Assembly (NCBI GenBank): GCA_047495785.1
Contig: JBLDXI010000112.1
Coordinates: 1 to 46,413 of the forward strand
DNA from: Lepidodermella squamata
Lineage: Eukaryota > Gastrotricha
Reading direction: 5' to 3'
DNA: 46,413 bases
Shown here piece after piece: positions 8,101 through 16,434 of the stretch (its first letter is position 1; every line of letters starts with the position of its first letter). The notes beneath the pieces were generated by a model. It was not told the origin of the DNA, made no database searches, and saw nothing but the letters and a program-made list of their open reading frames with translations. Made by a program: the position numbers and the translations under genes.

Positions 8101-9404
8101 ATCTGTATGGCTATGCCATGTCGCAAGCACTACCATTAGGTCGTTACAAATGGGAAAAGAACTTAGATAAATATACCACAGATTTTATATTGAATTTAGG
8201 TGATGACGATGATATGGGATATATATTAATGGTAGATTTAGAATACCCTAATACCTTACACGATATTCATAATGATTATCCATTTTGTCCCGAACAAACA
8301 TTTTGCGAACCCAGTCCGTATATGCAAACTGTCATGCAGAATTTGAATTTATCAAAACCGCCATCTATAACAAAACTGACTCAAAATCTCAATGATAAGA
8401 CAAACTACGTCATTCATTATCGAAATCTGAGGCAGGCTCTGGAGAATGGTTTGATTTTAAAGAAGGTTCATAAGGTTCTAAGCTTCAGCCAATCGAAATG
8501 GTTGGCACCTTATATTGATTTCAATACGAAAAAGAGAAGTGAAGCTAGGAATGATTTTGAGAAAGATTTCTTCAAGCTGTTGAATAATGCAGTTTTTGGA
8601 AAGACCATGGAGAACCTTAGAAAAAGAGTAGACATCAGACTCGTTACTCAGCCCACAAAGTTACAAAAACTGATAAACAAGCCAAATTTCAAAGATGCCA
8701 AAGTTATTGCTGAAGATTTGTGCAGCGTAAATATGGCTAAGACATCTATTAAATTCGATCGCCCGATTATCGTAGGTTTCAGCGTTTTAGAATTATCGAA
8801 GACGTTGATGTATGATTTTCATTACAATGTGATCAAGAAAAAATATGGTGACAAGGCAAAGCTGTTATTCACAGACACCGATTCGCTGTGTTATCATGTC
8901 CAAGCTGAGGATATATATAAGGATATAGATAGTTATAAAGAGGTGATGGACTTTAGCGACTACCCTAAGGACCATCCATTACATTCAAACGTTAACAAGA
9001 AAGTTATTGGTAAGTTCAAAGACGAAAGTGCGGGAGGTATAACACTCTCTACTATTACTGAATTCGTCGGCTTGAGATCGAAATCCTATAGCTTCAAATC
9101 TGAAGTAATTTCAACGACTGGAGAAAATACAGAACTACATAAGGAGACATCGGTAAAGAAAGCTAAGGGTGTCGTTAAACATTGCGTAAAAAAGCAAATA
9201 CAATTTGAAAATTATAAAAATTGCGTATTAAAACATGTCTTAACAAAAGCTACATTCAATCAAATCCGATCCTTCAATCATAAGCTAGTAACTATGCAAA
9301 GTACAAAACTCGCTCTGTGCCCATACGATGATAAACGATGGGTGTGTGATGATGGTGTAACAACGCTTGCTCATGGCCATTATGGTATGATAAGTGTACA
9401 TTGA
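5163..9404 (+). CDS. Protein-primed family B DNA polymerase of the Maverick element
   Basis: 1413 residues. The N-terminal 200 residues hold about five imperfect repeats of a NPxTGxxIxxGGxxYxxL-like motif (for example FDPITGKPIVIGGDRYESL). The 3'-5' exonuclease motifs are FYCDAESF (Exo I), FHNLKGFDAH (Exo II) and YLKTDVLLLAD (Exo III). The polymerase motifs are LDANNLYGYAM (A), NNAVFGKTMEN (B), LLFTDTDSLCY (C) and a late SKSYSF (KxY region). Two cysteine/histidine clusters precede or interrupt the exonuclease domain (CFRCFQGF...HHVNEKKC; CHICKGAF...RDHDHLTG). This enzyme would replicate the element from terminal-protein primers. The frame is complete and the C-terminal TLAHGHYG block is present. 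It is longer than phage relatives, as usual for Polintons. Confidence 0.95.
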   Translation: MSNENLSILGPKGFPINKGGKAYKQYIKEGFSYEETSSKWYKNGHPYVQHVLNPENRKLIPVNGDIFNQLVNGNYVYEKYRNQLKKVTILNNRKIEVGSREFIKLVRNTHAYDSKNNILTKYKSRIRDGYVFDPITGKPIVIGGDRYESLRRHGYAIKDDSNRMCKRQEKDGFVINPKTMNKIKIDGDKFNQLIADGYKYVQSTNSLEKDDYFHIVKIDDFGHFKNILTRTDIEPTNNCEIDFYEYAKKIKPKVINEYRKLINQRGPVRAVLYTSLYYQENNGVPTYQWSSSNEKAPTIINQDDIPGIVDNMFTQMGSSIQEYHQRETGGTLIGIGNTSVCTFTYKPLAAGSYIETPKWIANKKAVINVQNKSDNKCIVWSILASRHQFEDHAYRVSKYMNFEKTINTDGIASPISIKDISKLEDLNEIRINIIECGKIDKEVLFPFYVSDKKFLEEVNLLRIVENKQAHYCWIKNPSALLAGINKHEHKRFWCFRCFQGFNSDESRQHHVNEKKCNEKDGKVKVEMPKGESVTFKNYAKQLKIPFAFYCDAESFLVKTNQKKGASSTIYQKHEANSFGVYLSSDVEGINSRYKTFEGEKCTEEFLKYLMKQESFLTSYLRNTNKAMTLTGQQKTEYNKASQCHICKGAFADESEKWKKVRDHDHLTGYYRGAAHSFCNLKYSYRNINIPVVFHNLKGFDAHLILQAAGKVIEEINNKRISEWEQLPKEQKSHVKKRLLQIGAIANSSEKYISFSIGRLRFIDSLNFMPVSLADLVQNLKKSNGGFPHLKSQFPRLTDLQLDLIKQKGFYPYEYIDGPEKLEEPSLPDMEHFSTSLHSSSIDGKSGRVPISQEAYEHAKRVYKEFQCRKFKDYHSLYLKTDVLLLADCFESFRDTCMKYYTLDPAHYLTAPSLSWDAMLKKTGVRIELLENEDMLTFVEEGIRGGVSIITHRYAGANNKYMVEYDRSKPDSYILYLDANNLYGYAMSQALPLGRYKWEKNLDKYTTDFILNLGDDDDMGYILMVDLEYPNTLHDIHNDYPFCPEQTFCEPSPYMQTVMQNLNLSKPPSITKLTQNLNDKTNYVIHYRNLRQALENGLILKKVHKVLSFSQSKWLAPYIDFNTKKRSEARNDFEKDFFKLLNNAVFGKTMENLRKRVDIRLVTQPTKLQKLINKPNFKDAKVIAEDLCSVNMAKTSIKFDRPIIVGFSVLELSKTLMYDFHYNVIKKKYGDKAKLLFTDTDSLCYHVQAEDIYKDIDSYKEVMDFSDYPKDHPLHSNVNKKVIGKFKDESAGGITLSTITEFVGLRSKSYSFKSEVISTTGENTELHKETSVKKAKGVVKHCVKKQIQFENYKNCVLKHVLTKATFNQIRSFNHKLVTMQSTKLALCPYDDKRWVCDDGVTTLAHGHYGMISVH

Positions 9405-9818
9405 CGCCTTCGTTTTGAGGCTGTGCAACGGAAGTTTGTGATGAATCATAACTCGCTCATGCAGGAGCGACTTTCTTAATTTTGAGGTTTTGTGAGGGTT
9501 GTCTTGTAGGTGGTGAGTCATAACTCGCTCATGCAGGAGCGACTTTTCGGAACTTGGTTCCAGATTCTTTAAGGAAGCTGTCGAGAATGATGAATCATAA
9601 CTCGCTCATGCAGGAGCGACTTTTCGGAACTTGGTTCCAGATTCTTTAAGGAAGCTGTCGAGAATGATGAGTCATAACTCGCTCATGCAGGAGCGACTTT
9701 CTTAATTTTGAGGTTTTGTGAGGGTTGTCTTGTAGGTGGTGAGTCATAACTCGCTCATGCAGGAGCGACTTTCTTAATGAAAATGAAAATATAGAAAACA
9801 GAAAGCTAAATTTATTTT

Positions 9819-9894
9819 GCAGCGGGTGGGGATCGAACCCGCACCTCAAAACAACACTGCGCAATGTCTTAACCACTATGCCAGTGGGCGAGGC
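9819..9894 (-). other. tRNA-like module with Pol III A and B boxes, copy 1
   Basis: On the minus strand a 76-nt segment starts GCCTCGCCCACTGGCATAG. It contains an A box (TGGCATAGTGGTTAAG) and a B box (GGTTCGATCCC) separated by the 44 nt usual in tRNA genes. The 5' and 3' ends do not form an acceptor stem, so this is tRNA-derived (SINE-head-like) rather than a functional tRNA. It is followed by an A/T-rich tail and embedded in the hairpin array. Confidence 0.7.
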
Positions 9895-10249
9895 CCAATT
9901 AATACATGTATTAGTTCCTGCTCATTGTGTTATTTGAAGGATTTTATGGTGAGTCATAACTCGCTCATGCAGGAGCGACTTTCTTAATTTTGAGGTTTTG
10001 TGAGGGTTGTCTTGTAGGTGGTGAGTCATAACTCGCTCATGCAGGAGCGACTTTTCGGATCTTGGTTCCAGATTCTTTAAGGAAGCTGTCGAGAATGATG
10101 AGTCATAACTCGCTCATGCAGGAGCGACTTTCTTAATTTTGAGGTTTTGTGAGGGTTGTCTTGTAGGTGGTGAGTCATAACTCGCTCATGCAGGAGCGAC
10201 TTTCTTAATGAAAATGAAAATATAGAAAACAGAAAGCTAAATTTATTTT

Positions 10250-10325
10250 GCAGCGGGTGGGGATCGAACCCGCACCCCAAAACAACACTGCGCAATGTCT
10301 TAACCACTATGCCAGTGGGCGAGGC
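10250..10325 (-). other. tRNA-like module with Pol III A and B boxes, copy 2
   Basis: Nearly identical to copy 1, with the same A and B boxes and the same flanks within a 210-bp unit of the array. It differs from copy 1 by a single base in the region between the boxes (cacctca versus cacccca on the plus strand). The acceptor stem is again absent. Confidence 0.7.
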
Positions 10326-11497
10326 CCAATTAATACATGTATTAGTTCCTGCTCATTGTGTTATTTGAAGGATTTTATGGTGAGTCATAACTCGCTCATG
10401 CAGGAGCGACTTTTCGGATCTTAGTTCCAGATTCTTTAAGGAAGCTGTCGTGAATGATGAATCATAACTCGCTCATGCAGGAGCGACTTTCTTAATTTTG
10501 AGGTTTTGTGAGGGTTGTCTTGTAGGTGGTGAGTCATAACTCGCTCATGCAGGAGCGACTTTTCGGAACTTGGTTCCAGATTCTTTAAGGAAGCTGTCGT
10601 GAATGATGAATCATAACTCGCTCATGCAGGAGCGACTTTCTTAATTTTGAGGTTTTGTGAGGGTTGTCTTGTAGGTGGTGAGTCATAACTCGCTCATGCA
10701 GGAGCGACTTTTCGGAACTTGGTTCCAGATTCTTTAAGGAAGCTGTCGTGAATGATGAATCATAACTCGCTCATGCAGGAGCGACTTTCTTAATTTTGAG
10801 GTTTTGTGAGGGTTGTCTTGTAGGTGGTGAGTCATAACTCGCTCATGCAGGAGCGACTTTTCGGATCTTGGTTCCAGATTCTTTAAGGAAGCTGTCGTGA
10901 ATGATGAATCATAACTCGCTCATGCAGGAGCGACTTTCTTAATTTTGAGGTTTTGTGAGGGTTGTCTTGTAGGTGGTGAGTCATAACTCGCTCATGCAGG
11001 AGCGACTTTTCGGAACTTGGTTCCAGATTCTTTAAGGAAGCTGTCGTGAATGATGAATCATAACTCGCTCATGCAGGAGCGACTTTCTTAATTTTGAGGT
11101 TTTGTGAGGGTTGTCTTGTAGGTGGTGAGTCATAACTCGCTCATGCAGGAGCGACTTTCTTAATTTTGAGGTTTTGTGAGGGTTGTCTTGTAGGTGGTGA
11201 GTCATAACTCGCTCATGCAGGAGCGACTTTTCGGATCTTGGTTCCAGATTCTTTAAGGAAGCTGTCGTGAATGATGAATCATAACTCGCTCATGCAGGAG
11301 CGACTTTCTTAATTTTGAGGTTTTGTGAGGGTTGTCTTGTAGGTGGTGAGTCATAACTCGCTCATGCAGGAGCGACTTTCTTAATTTTGAGGTTTTGTGA
11401 GGGTTGTCTTGTAGGTGGTGAGTCATAACTCGCTCATGCAGGAGCGACTTTCTAAATGAAAATGAAAATATAGAAAACAGAAAGCTAAATTTATTTT

Positions 11498-11573
11498 GCA
11501 GCGGGTGGGGATCGAACCCGCACCCCAAAACAACACTGCGTAGTGTCTTAACCACTATGCCAGTGGGCGAGGC
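11498..11573 (-). other. tRNA-like module with Pol III A and B boxes, copy 3 at the array end
   Basis: Third copy, closing the tandem array on the right. It matches the other two except in the anticodon-arm region (tgcgtagtgtc instead of tgcgcaatgtc). The sequence after it no longer matches the array, so it marks the right border of the repeat block. Confidence 0.7.
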
Positions 11574-11595
11574 CCAATTTATACATGCGTTCGTC

Positions 11596-12842
11596 TCACT
11601 TCATGGTGTTCGGCGGATTATTTTTTAAACGCGTGGGTCTCAGCACCTAACCCTTGCCGACCCAAAAATTCCCTCTAAGACATTACACTTAATATTTACT
11701 TGATATTTATCGTTTCACACTATAGTAGAAGATGATATTAATTTCGGCTCTGCTGCCCATGGTATAAAAATACATCAAATCAATTTCATTTCTCTTAAAA
11801 TATCTCGAACCGTCTCATGAACCAAGCTTTCAAGTGAATCTTCAACTAGTTTTCAGCGGAATATAATGGATAGCGAGCTTGTGCTAACGATCTATCTGAA
11901 GATTTTCTTACAAAATATGGTCTTAATAAAAGGTAATTTACTATTCTATGAATGTCACTTGCGAACCCCGCGTCCCCCAGCATATTAGACGACCTACTGA
12001 AAAAGAGGGTCCCCATTACGCGACCCTCTTTTTCAGAAGCCCTGCATTATAGATATGAATTTATAGTAATGTCTACATGGATTTTAAGTGGTCCATGCGG
12101 TTAAAATTCTCATGGTAGCTTACATTTAATCCTTAGATGTTGTCAGGTTTTTACAACGTCCCAGGTGATGAAATTTATGTAAAGCATGCGGCTAAAACTT
12201 GATTTAATTTATTCAAATTAATAATAAAAATATTCTTGTATTTTATTTTATTGTCAGTAATTATTGTTTCAGTTTAACAATTATTTTCCTTCACACTTCT
12301 CCATGTTTCGTTCAAAGTTCAGATTTGTTACTGCTCAACGGGCGTTTTCGATGAGTGCTCGCGCTTTACAACTTTTCTACCTATAGGTTACTGCTCAGTT
12401 CGGGTAATCTTAATCTTTTGAGTATTTCGCACTTGTTTCACGCTTACCGATACGTTGAAAGGGAGAAGTGCTATCGAATACTTGGCTCATTTTAGTTGTG
12501 GATCAATTTTGACTTTCTGTGAGGATGGCTGCGCCGGCTTGTTATATGCGGCTTGCAATACGGGTTGGCTGGTTTGTCTCCTCCTAAATTTAGTATGATG
12601 TCCTTGAAGCTTCAACTTGTCATGTATATGCACGAACAGTTTAGGCTTTTGCTAGTCTAGCACTAGCGACTATGTTTTTCAAGGTCTTGGCATCTCTTAC
12701 AGCTAGCTCGAGTTGATTTTTAGCTTTCTTCCATTACTCACTTCCTCAGATGTTTTGATTACCATGAATCTGGCTGAATTTGTTAGCGACATGCTTTCTT
12801 ACCTTTTTAATCTGCTAACCTCTGATAATTTCCTTTTTCTAG
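11596..12842. other. Intergenic region; TATA-like site and short open start near 11.76-11.93 kb
   Basis: No recognisable gene. A TATA-like string (GGTATAAAAATA, about 11761) precedes an ATG at 11866 that opens 22 codons and then meets a donor-like AAAG|GTAATT at 11932/11933. Joined directly to the next gene's exon at 12843 it would give a stop at once, so it is not annotated as coding. The region also holds the hairpin at 11997-12036. Confidence 0.4.
11997..12036. repeat. Perfect 15-bp-stem hairpin, Helitron-end-like on the minus strand
   Basis: The arms CTGAAAAAGAGGGTC (11997-12011) and GACCCTCTTTTTCAG (12022-12036) are exact reverse complements around a 10-nt loop. Read on the minus strand, the hairpin is followed 8 nt later by CTAA and then T (11988-11984), which matches the general 3'-end rule of Helitrons (hairpin, short gap, CTRR, insertion before T). 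Confidence 0.6.
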
Positions 12843-13766
12843 ATGGATCGTGAAGGGTTCACGAGAACGCTGTTTTTTCCGAAGCCGTCTGACGATGACG
12901 TCGAAGAAGTTAATAGAAAGATTGATATATTTAATATGGACGTCGATATATATCAGCAAGTTCTTACAGAAGTTAAAAATTATATAAATCATCGGTATGA
13001 TTTCTTTTGATTCTTCCGCATTTGATGTTCTTAACTTCTTTTTATTTTCATTCTTTAGCCTACCGAAGGTAACAGACGAATGCGAAAGCGGGGGTTTGAG
13101 CAAGATCACGCAGTATATTGATGCGCTGCCTCCACTCAAGATCCAGCCCTTTAATCATGCTACTCAGAGAGCTGGTCAAGAATTGGAAGATGATCAAGTG
13201 GATGAGGAGACAGTAGCTGAGGTTAGTACGCGCAATTTGACTTTTCACCCGTTTGATTAAATGGGTTTTTTCTTAATTTTTAGACGGTGACTGGAGAGAA
13301 ACGACCTATCCTTACAGATGATGAAGTAATCGATTACCTATTTTCGGACATTTGTAGAGAAACCCATGTAGATCCCATAACTCAGCGTGATCTTGAAGGT
13401 TTAGATAATTTGAAAGATCTTTTCAGTTTTGCAGAGCCTATAATATCTGCGTTTAAAAATACTGCGTCGGAAATGCTTGTTAGAACATATGAGATAGGAA
13501 AGATCTTTTATCGCGCTAAAACTTTGTATGAAAAAATTCGAAAATCTTCCCATGGTTTCTTACCATATCTAAGCAATAAAACTAAGTTCTCGAAGCCATA
13601 TATAGGTAAGATAATCAAATTTTATGTTGGATTCAAAGCATATCCTCGTCTTCTTTTCTGTAACATACCTCTAAATGAAATTATGCGATTGCAAAATAGA
13701 GTATTATCTTTAGTTGATAAATTTGAAGAAAAATATTCAAATTTACCTCCCTATGATGATAAGTAA
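12843..13766 (+). CDS. Three-exon gene of unknown function, possible DUF3102-like DNA-binding segment
   Basis: The coding exons 12843-12994, 13059-13221 and 13284-13766 join in phase through GT-AG introns of 64 and 62 bp to give 265 residues. The ATG lies directly behind a TTTTTCTAG acceptor, which suits trans-splicing or a 5' non-coding exon. The N-terminal part is acidic and the middle is Glu/Asp-rich. The C-terminal 100 residues (YEIGKIFYRAKTLYEKI, HGFLPYLSNKTKFSKPYIGK, AYPRLLFCNIPLNEIMRLQ) resemble the helix-rich pattern of bacterial DUF3102 proteins (HGxFxxWL...S..TA..Y). That resemblance is an impression, not a demonstrated homology. The neighbours are mobile elements, so it could be element-derived cargo. 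Confidence 0.75.
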
Positions 13767-14460
13767 CACATAGATAAATCAAGAATAATGAAATGTTGAC
13801 CTTTCCATCACTCTCATTGTTTCATTCTCTCGCCGTTTTCGTGCCTCTGTATAACATATGTGTTAATAATATATGATGCGAAATGAGTCAAGGCTCGTTC
13901 ACCCATGAACAACTTTCTTTTTCGACCTAATATCTTCAGTTTTCGATCTCTGATTGATAATAGACTATGAATGCGCCGAGTGTGATAATAGATGATGCAT
14001 CCGACTCGATACATTGCTTTCTGCCTCAATGAAAATATGATATTAATTATTAATTGATATATGATATTAATGTTTGTTTTTGGTTGTGGGTTTAAAATAA
14101 AATGGAATGGGTTAAAAGAAACTTTTGCTCCTTTATTACCTGTGTTGTTCTCATGGTAACATTAAATTCTTGAAACCGAGACAAAATGCTTCAGCTTTTA
14201 ATAATAATGGGCAGTTAATTCATCGGAAATGGAAATCAGCTCAACTCATTTCCACTGATTGGGCATCGAATACTCCCCCATTACACTGAAATTGTTTCCT
14301 CATCCACGGACGCGCAATTACCATAGCTCATCTTCCAAGTAATTTCAAACACACTAAATATTTAATCAAAACGTCCTTGAAATGTTTTGTCAATTTCCAT
14401 GGTCAGGCTCGAATTGCCAAAAAGGGCGTAAGCCGTCAAGTGGCTTAGCTCCGGCAATTC
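13767..14460. other. Intergenic region with a diverged copy of the array hairpin motif
   Basis: No gene is supported. At 13881-13917 the sequence ATGAGTCA..GCTCGTTCACCCATGAAC..ACTTTC parallels the monomer of the array at 9.4-11.5 kb, with the hairpin arms changed but still mostly pairing (GTTC/GAAC in place of GCTC/GAGC). Confidence 0.35.
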
Positions 14461-16256
14461 CTATCTGCTACCCGATTCTGCATGTGCATCGGACTTCGGA
14501 TCCTTGGACGTAGGTTAGGCAACAAAAATCCAAGGCACACTCGAATTGAGCTAGACTACTCCATTCACCCGTAGCTCGCGCCTCACTAACCGATTCATCA
14601 ACTTGCCACCCAGATTTGACCACAAGCCAGGACGAATCCGAAACTTTTTCGAAGCAGCTGTTGAATCTTGTGTGAAGCTGGTAGCCTTCCTTGTAGAGTC
14701 GATCAGATATGCTTGGTGTGGTGGCGAAAGGAACCGAATCCAAAACCCAGTGATTGATCACGTCGTCGGTTTTCGAGAGAAAGGCAGTGAGGGCATGGAC
14801 AGTCCTATCGGTTTCTTCAGCCTTTAGCCGATTATTAAGCGATTCGTTTCCGTTATTAGTTCCGCAAAAATCTGAGGCACCTTCATACCAACACGACAGC
14901 GGACCATAAATATATATTGGCTCAAAGTACTTGATGATTCATCATCAATGATGAAGTCTTCGTAGACGTCAGCATTAGGACTAGCCCTAAGCTCATCCTT
15001 CGTCAATAGCCATAACACTAGGAACTGCAAAGAGAAATTAATTAATAATCGTCTGAAACCGTCGGAAATCACCTCGTCGTAATCTTTCGCCAGTTGAACG
15101 AGAGTAAGTGATTCGTGGACCGCGTACCAAAGCTTTATTCTACCCGCTGTAACAGCAAATAAACCATCTGAAACCATCGGAAAAACAAATAAAGCACTTA
15201 CTTCCGAACCATTTGCGGCAGTTAAACTTCATATGAAAGTAACACATTAGCCTTATAATCTCAAGCCCGAAACACGTGATAATAGCCGTCGTGATGTAAC
15301 CATCGCCGTCTGCCATGACTGCGATTGACAAGTACAGGGGCATAAATTTTTTCAGCCCTCTGAAAATCACCTCGTAGGCTCGTCCGTTTTCGTTGCTGGC
15401 AACAGCAAGAATGATCGGGTGGAATTTTCGATTACGATCTGACGAACCGCCAATGAAAATTTTATGGCCTCCTTGGATGACCTTGTGGGTCGCATCGATT
15501 TGAAAGCACTTGGCAAATTGAGGAGAAAATTGCAAGAAATCACCACGGTCCAAAAGGCTTTTCTCCTTTTTTCGCTGGCTGCTCGTCGATTTCATAATTG
15601 ATCACATAAGGCGACTTATCACCGACAGGTCTGGCGCTGCGAGATTCGCACCAAGCTCGAAGCTCTGCAGTGCCGAACGAGCCTACGGCAGCAGGGCCGA
15701 CTCTTGATACCTGAATCTTTCTCTTCATCACCTGTTTCAAGTTTGAGACTTGACGGTCCGTAATGCCAGTCCCATGAAGTTGGCGAGCGATAAACTTCGG
15801 GGCGTCGTTGATGTGGTCAGCCACGTAGCTGCGAATTTCGGGTGTTATGCGAACTTTGCCGGGTGGATGGATGTGTTTCCCACTGCACGAAAACGCGGCC
15901 ATATCCGGAGCCCAGGTTAACGTCCCTTTCCGTTTGCATTCCTTCGCATCCGATTTGCGGCGGCTACAAATGTAGTAGCAGGTTATTTTGTTTTTAGATC
16001 GTTTCGTGGTATCGATCCACATGTCTTTGTAGTTCATCTTGACGTAATTTTTCGCCATTTCGAACGACATAGAGTACGGCAGGGTTTCAAAGGTATCGAA
16101 GTCATCGTCATCCGGTGCCTGGTTCTCGGTGACGAAATCATCCTCGTCATCAACGATTTCGGGGTCTTCCTCATCCTCCTCATAGGATTCGAAAAAGAAT
16201 TGACCGGCTTCTACTTCTGCCTCGTCATCTGAGGCGTAATTTCGCAAAAATTCCAT
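14461..16256 (-). pseudogene. MULE-type transposase, decayed (at least two frameshifts)
   Basis: The leftward reading starts at ATG 16256 with an acidic N terminus and a FLYWCH/WRKY-like zinc finger region (CYYICSRRKSDAKECKRKG, then SGKHIH). It then shifts frame near 15555 into the MULE catalytic core: IDATHKV (first Asp), LAVASNENGRAYEV, MADGDGY (second Asp) and CYFHMKFNC. Short introns near 15205-15172 (GTAAGT..TTTCAG) and 15072-15024 can be proposed. A second shift near 14945 leads to the GTNNGNESLNNRLK block and a C-terminal SWIM-like CTC. Mutator-like transposases cut and paste DNA with long terminal inverted repeats; none were recognised here. With two frame breaks this copy is unlikely to be active. 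Confidence 0.75.
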
Positions 16257-16310
16257 TTGTTATCAATAAAGCAATTTTGAAATATGACCAATAAACCTAT
16301 AGAACCCCTT

Positions 16311-16434
16311 TTCCGCTGAATTAATCGCGTGTTCCGATGAAATAATCGTGTGTTACGATGAAATAATGCATGTTTTCGATTCCGATGGTTTAATGCGAAA
16401 TTTTCTGAAAAATTGTATTTCCGATGGTTTAATG
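16311..16434. repeat. 21-bp tandem repeats with TTCCGATG core, upstream of the MULE remnant
   Basis: Three adjacent 21-bp units (16311-16331, 16332-16352, 16353-16373) share TTMCGMTGAAWTAATSSVTGK. Two further copies of TCCGATGGTTTAATG sit at 16381 and 16420. The same TTCCGATGGTTT word occurs inside the MULE reading near 15165-15177. They could be subterminal transposase-binding repeats of the MULE element. Confidence 0.5.

Larger units (their letters stand above)
1..9404. mobile_element. Maverick/Polinton (adintovirus-like) element, left part outside window
   Basis: The combination of a retroviral-type integrase, a protein-primed family B DNA polymerase, an A32/FtsK-like packaging ATPase and a penton-like protein is diagnostic of Maverick/Polinton elements and the related adintoviruses. 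Genes are densely packed with gaps of roughly 10 to 100 bp. The structural block reads leftward; integrase and polymerase read rightward. The major capsid body, a maturation protease and the left terminal repeat are not seen and would lie left of position 1. All long frames are open without internal stops, so this copy is probably young. The right terminus is not identified and may lie within or beyond the tandem array that follows the polymerase. Confidence 0.93.
9437..11455 (+). repeat. Tandem array of 24 hairpin-bearing monomers with two alternating spacers
   Basis: A conserved segment of about 35 bp ending in TCGCTCATGCAGGAGCGA recurs 24 times. Its 6-bp arms TCGCTC/GAGCGA enclose ATGCAG. 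The cores start at 9453, 9525, 9602, 9679, 9751, 9961, 10033, 10110, 10182, 10392, 10469, 10541, 10618, 10690, 10767, 10839, 10916, 10988, 11065, 11137, 11209, 11286, 11358 and 11430. Spacing is 72 bp (spacer with TTTTGAGGTTTTGTGAGGG), 77 bp (spacer with TTCGGAACTTGGTTCCAG) or, twice, 210 bp where a tRNA-like module is inserted. The array begins about 50 bp after the polymerase stop. ORFs running through it are repeat artefacts. It may be the element's terminal repeat or an independent satellite. Confidence 0.95.

Noticed and set aside
9819-9894. Functional tRNA gene
   Set aside because: A and B boxes are correctly spaced but the ends do not pair into an acceptor stem, and the T stem has a mismatch.
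9437-11455. CRISPR array (short conserved repeat with spacers)
   Set aside because: Only two or three spacer types recur, spacers are not unique, the genome is clearly that of an animal, and no cas genes are present.
9437-11455. Hammerhead ribozyme, because of TGATGAGTC and a downstream GAC
   Set aside because: The leading C of CUGAUGA and the GAAA box are missing, and the GAC overlaps the hairpin arm, so the core cannot form.
9437-11555. ORFs of 76-100 codons repeated within the array (reading KSLLHERVMTHH and GFDPHPLQNK)
   Set aside because: They are translations of the tandem monomers and of the tRNA-like B box; their near-identity follows from the repeat, not from a gene.
11866-11932. 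First coding exon of the gene at 12843
   Set aside because: Joining it to 12843 in phase yields an immediate stop; no other acceptor was found that keeps the frame.
15540-15595. Programmed frameshift in the MULE at the A6 run
   Set aside because: The required change is +1 (or -2), not the usual -1 slippage, and a second unrelated frame break follows, so decay is simpler.
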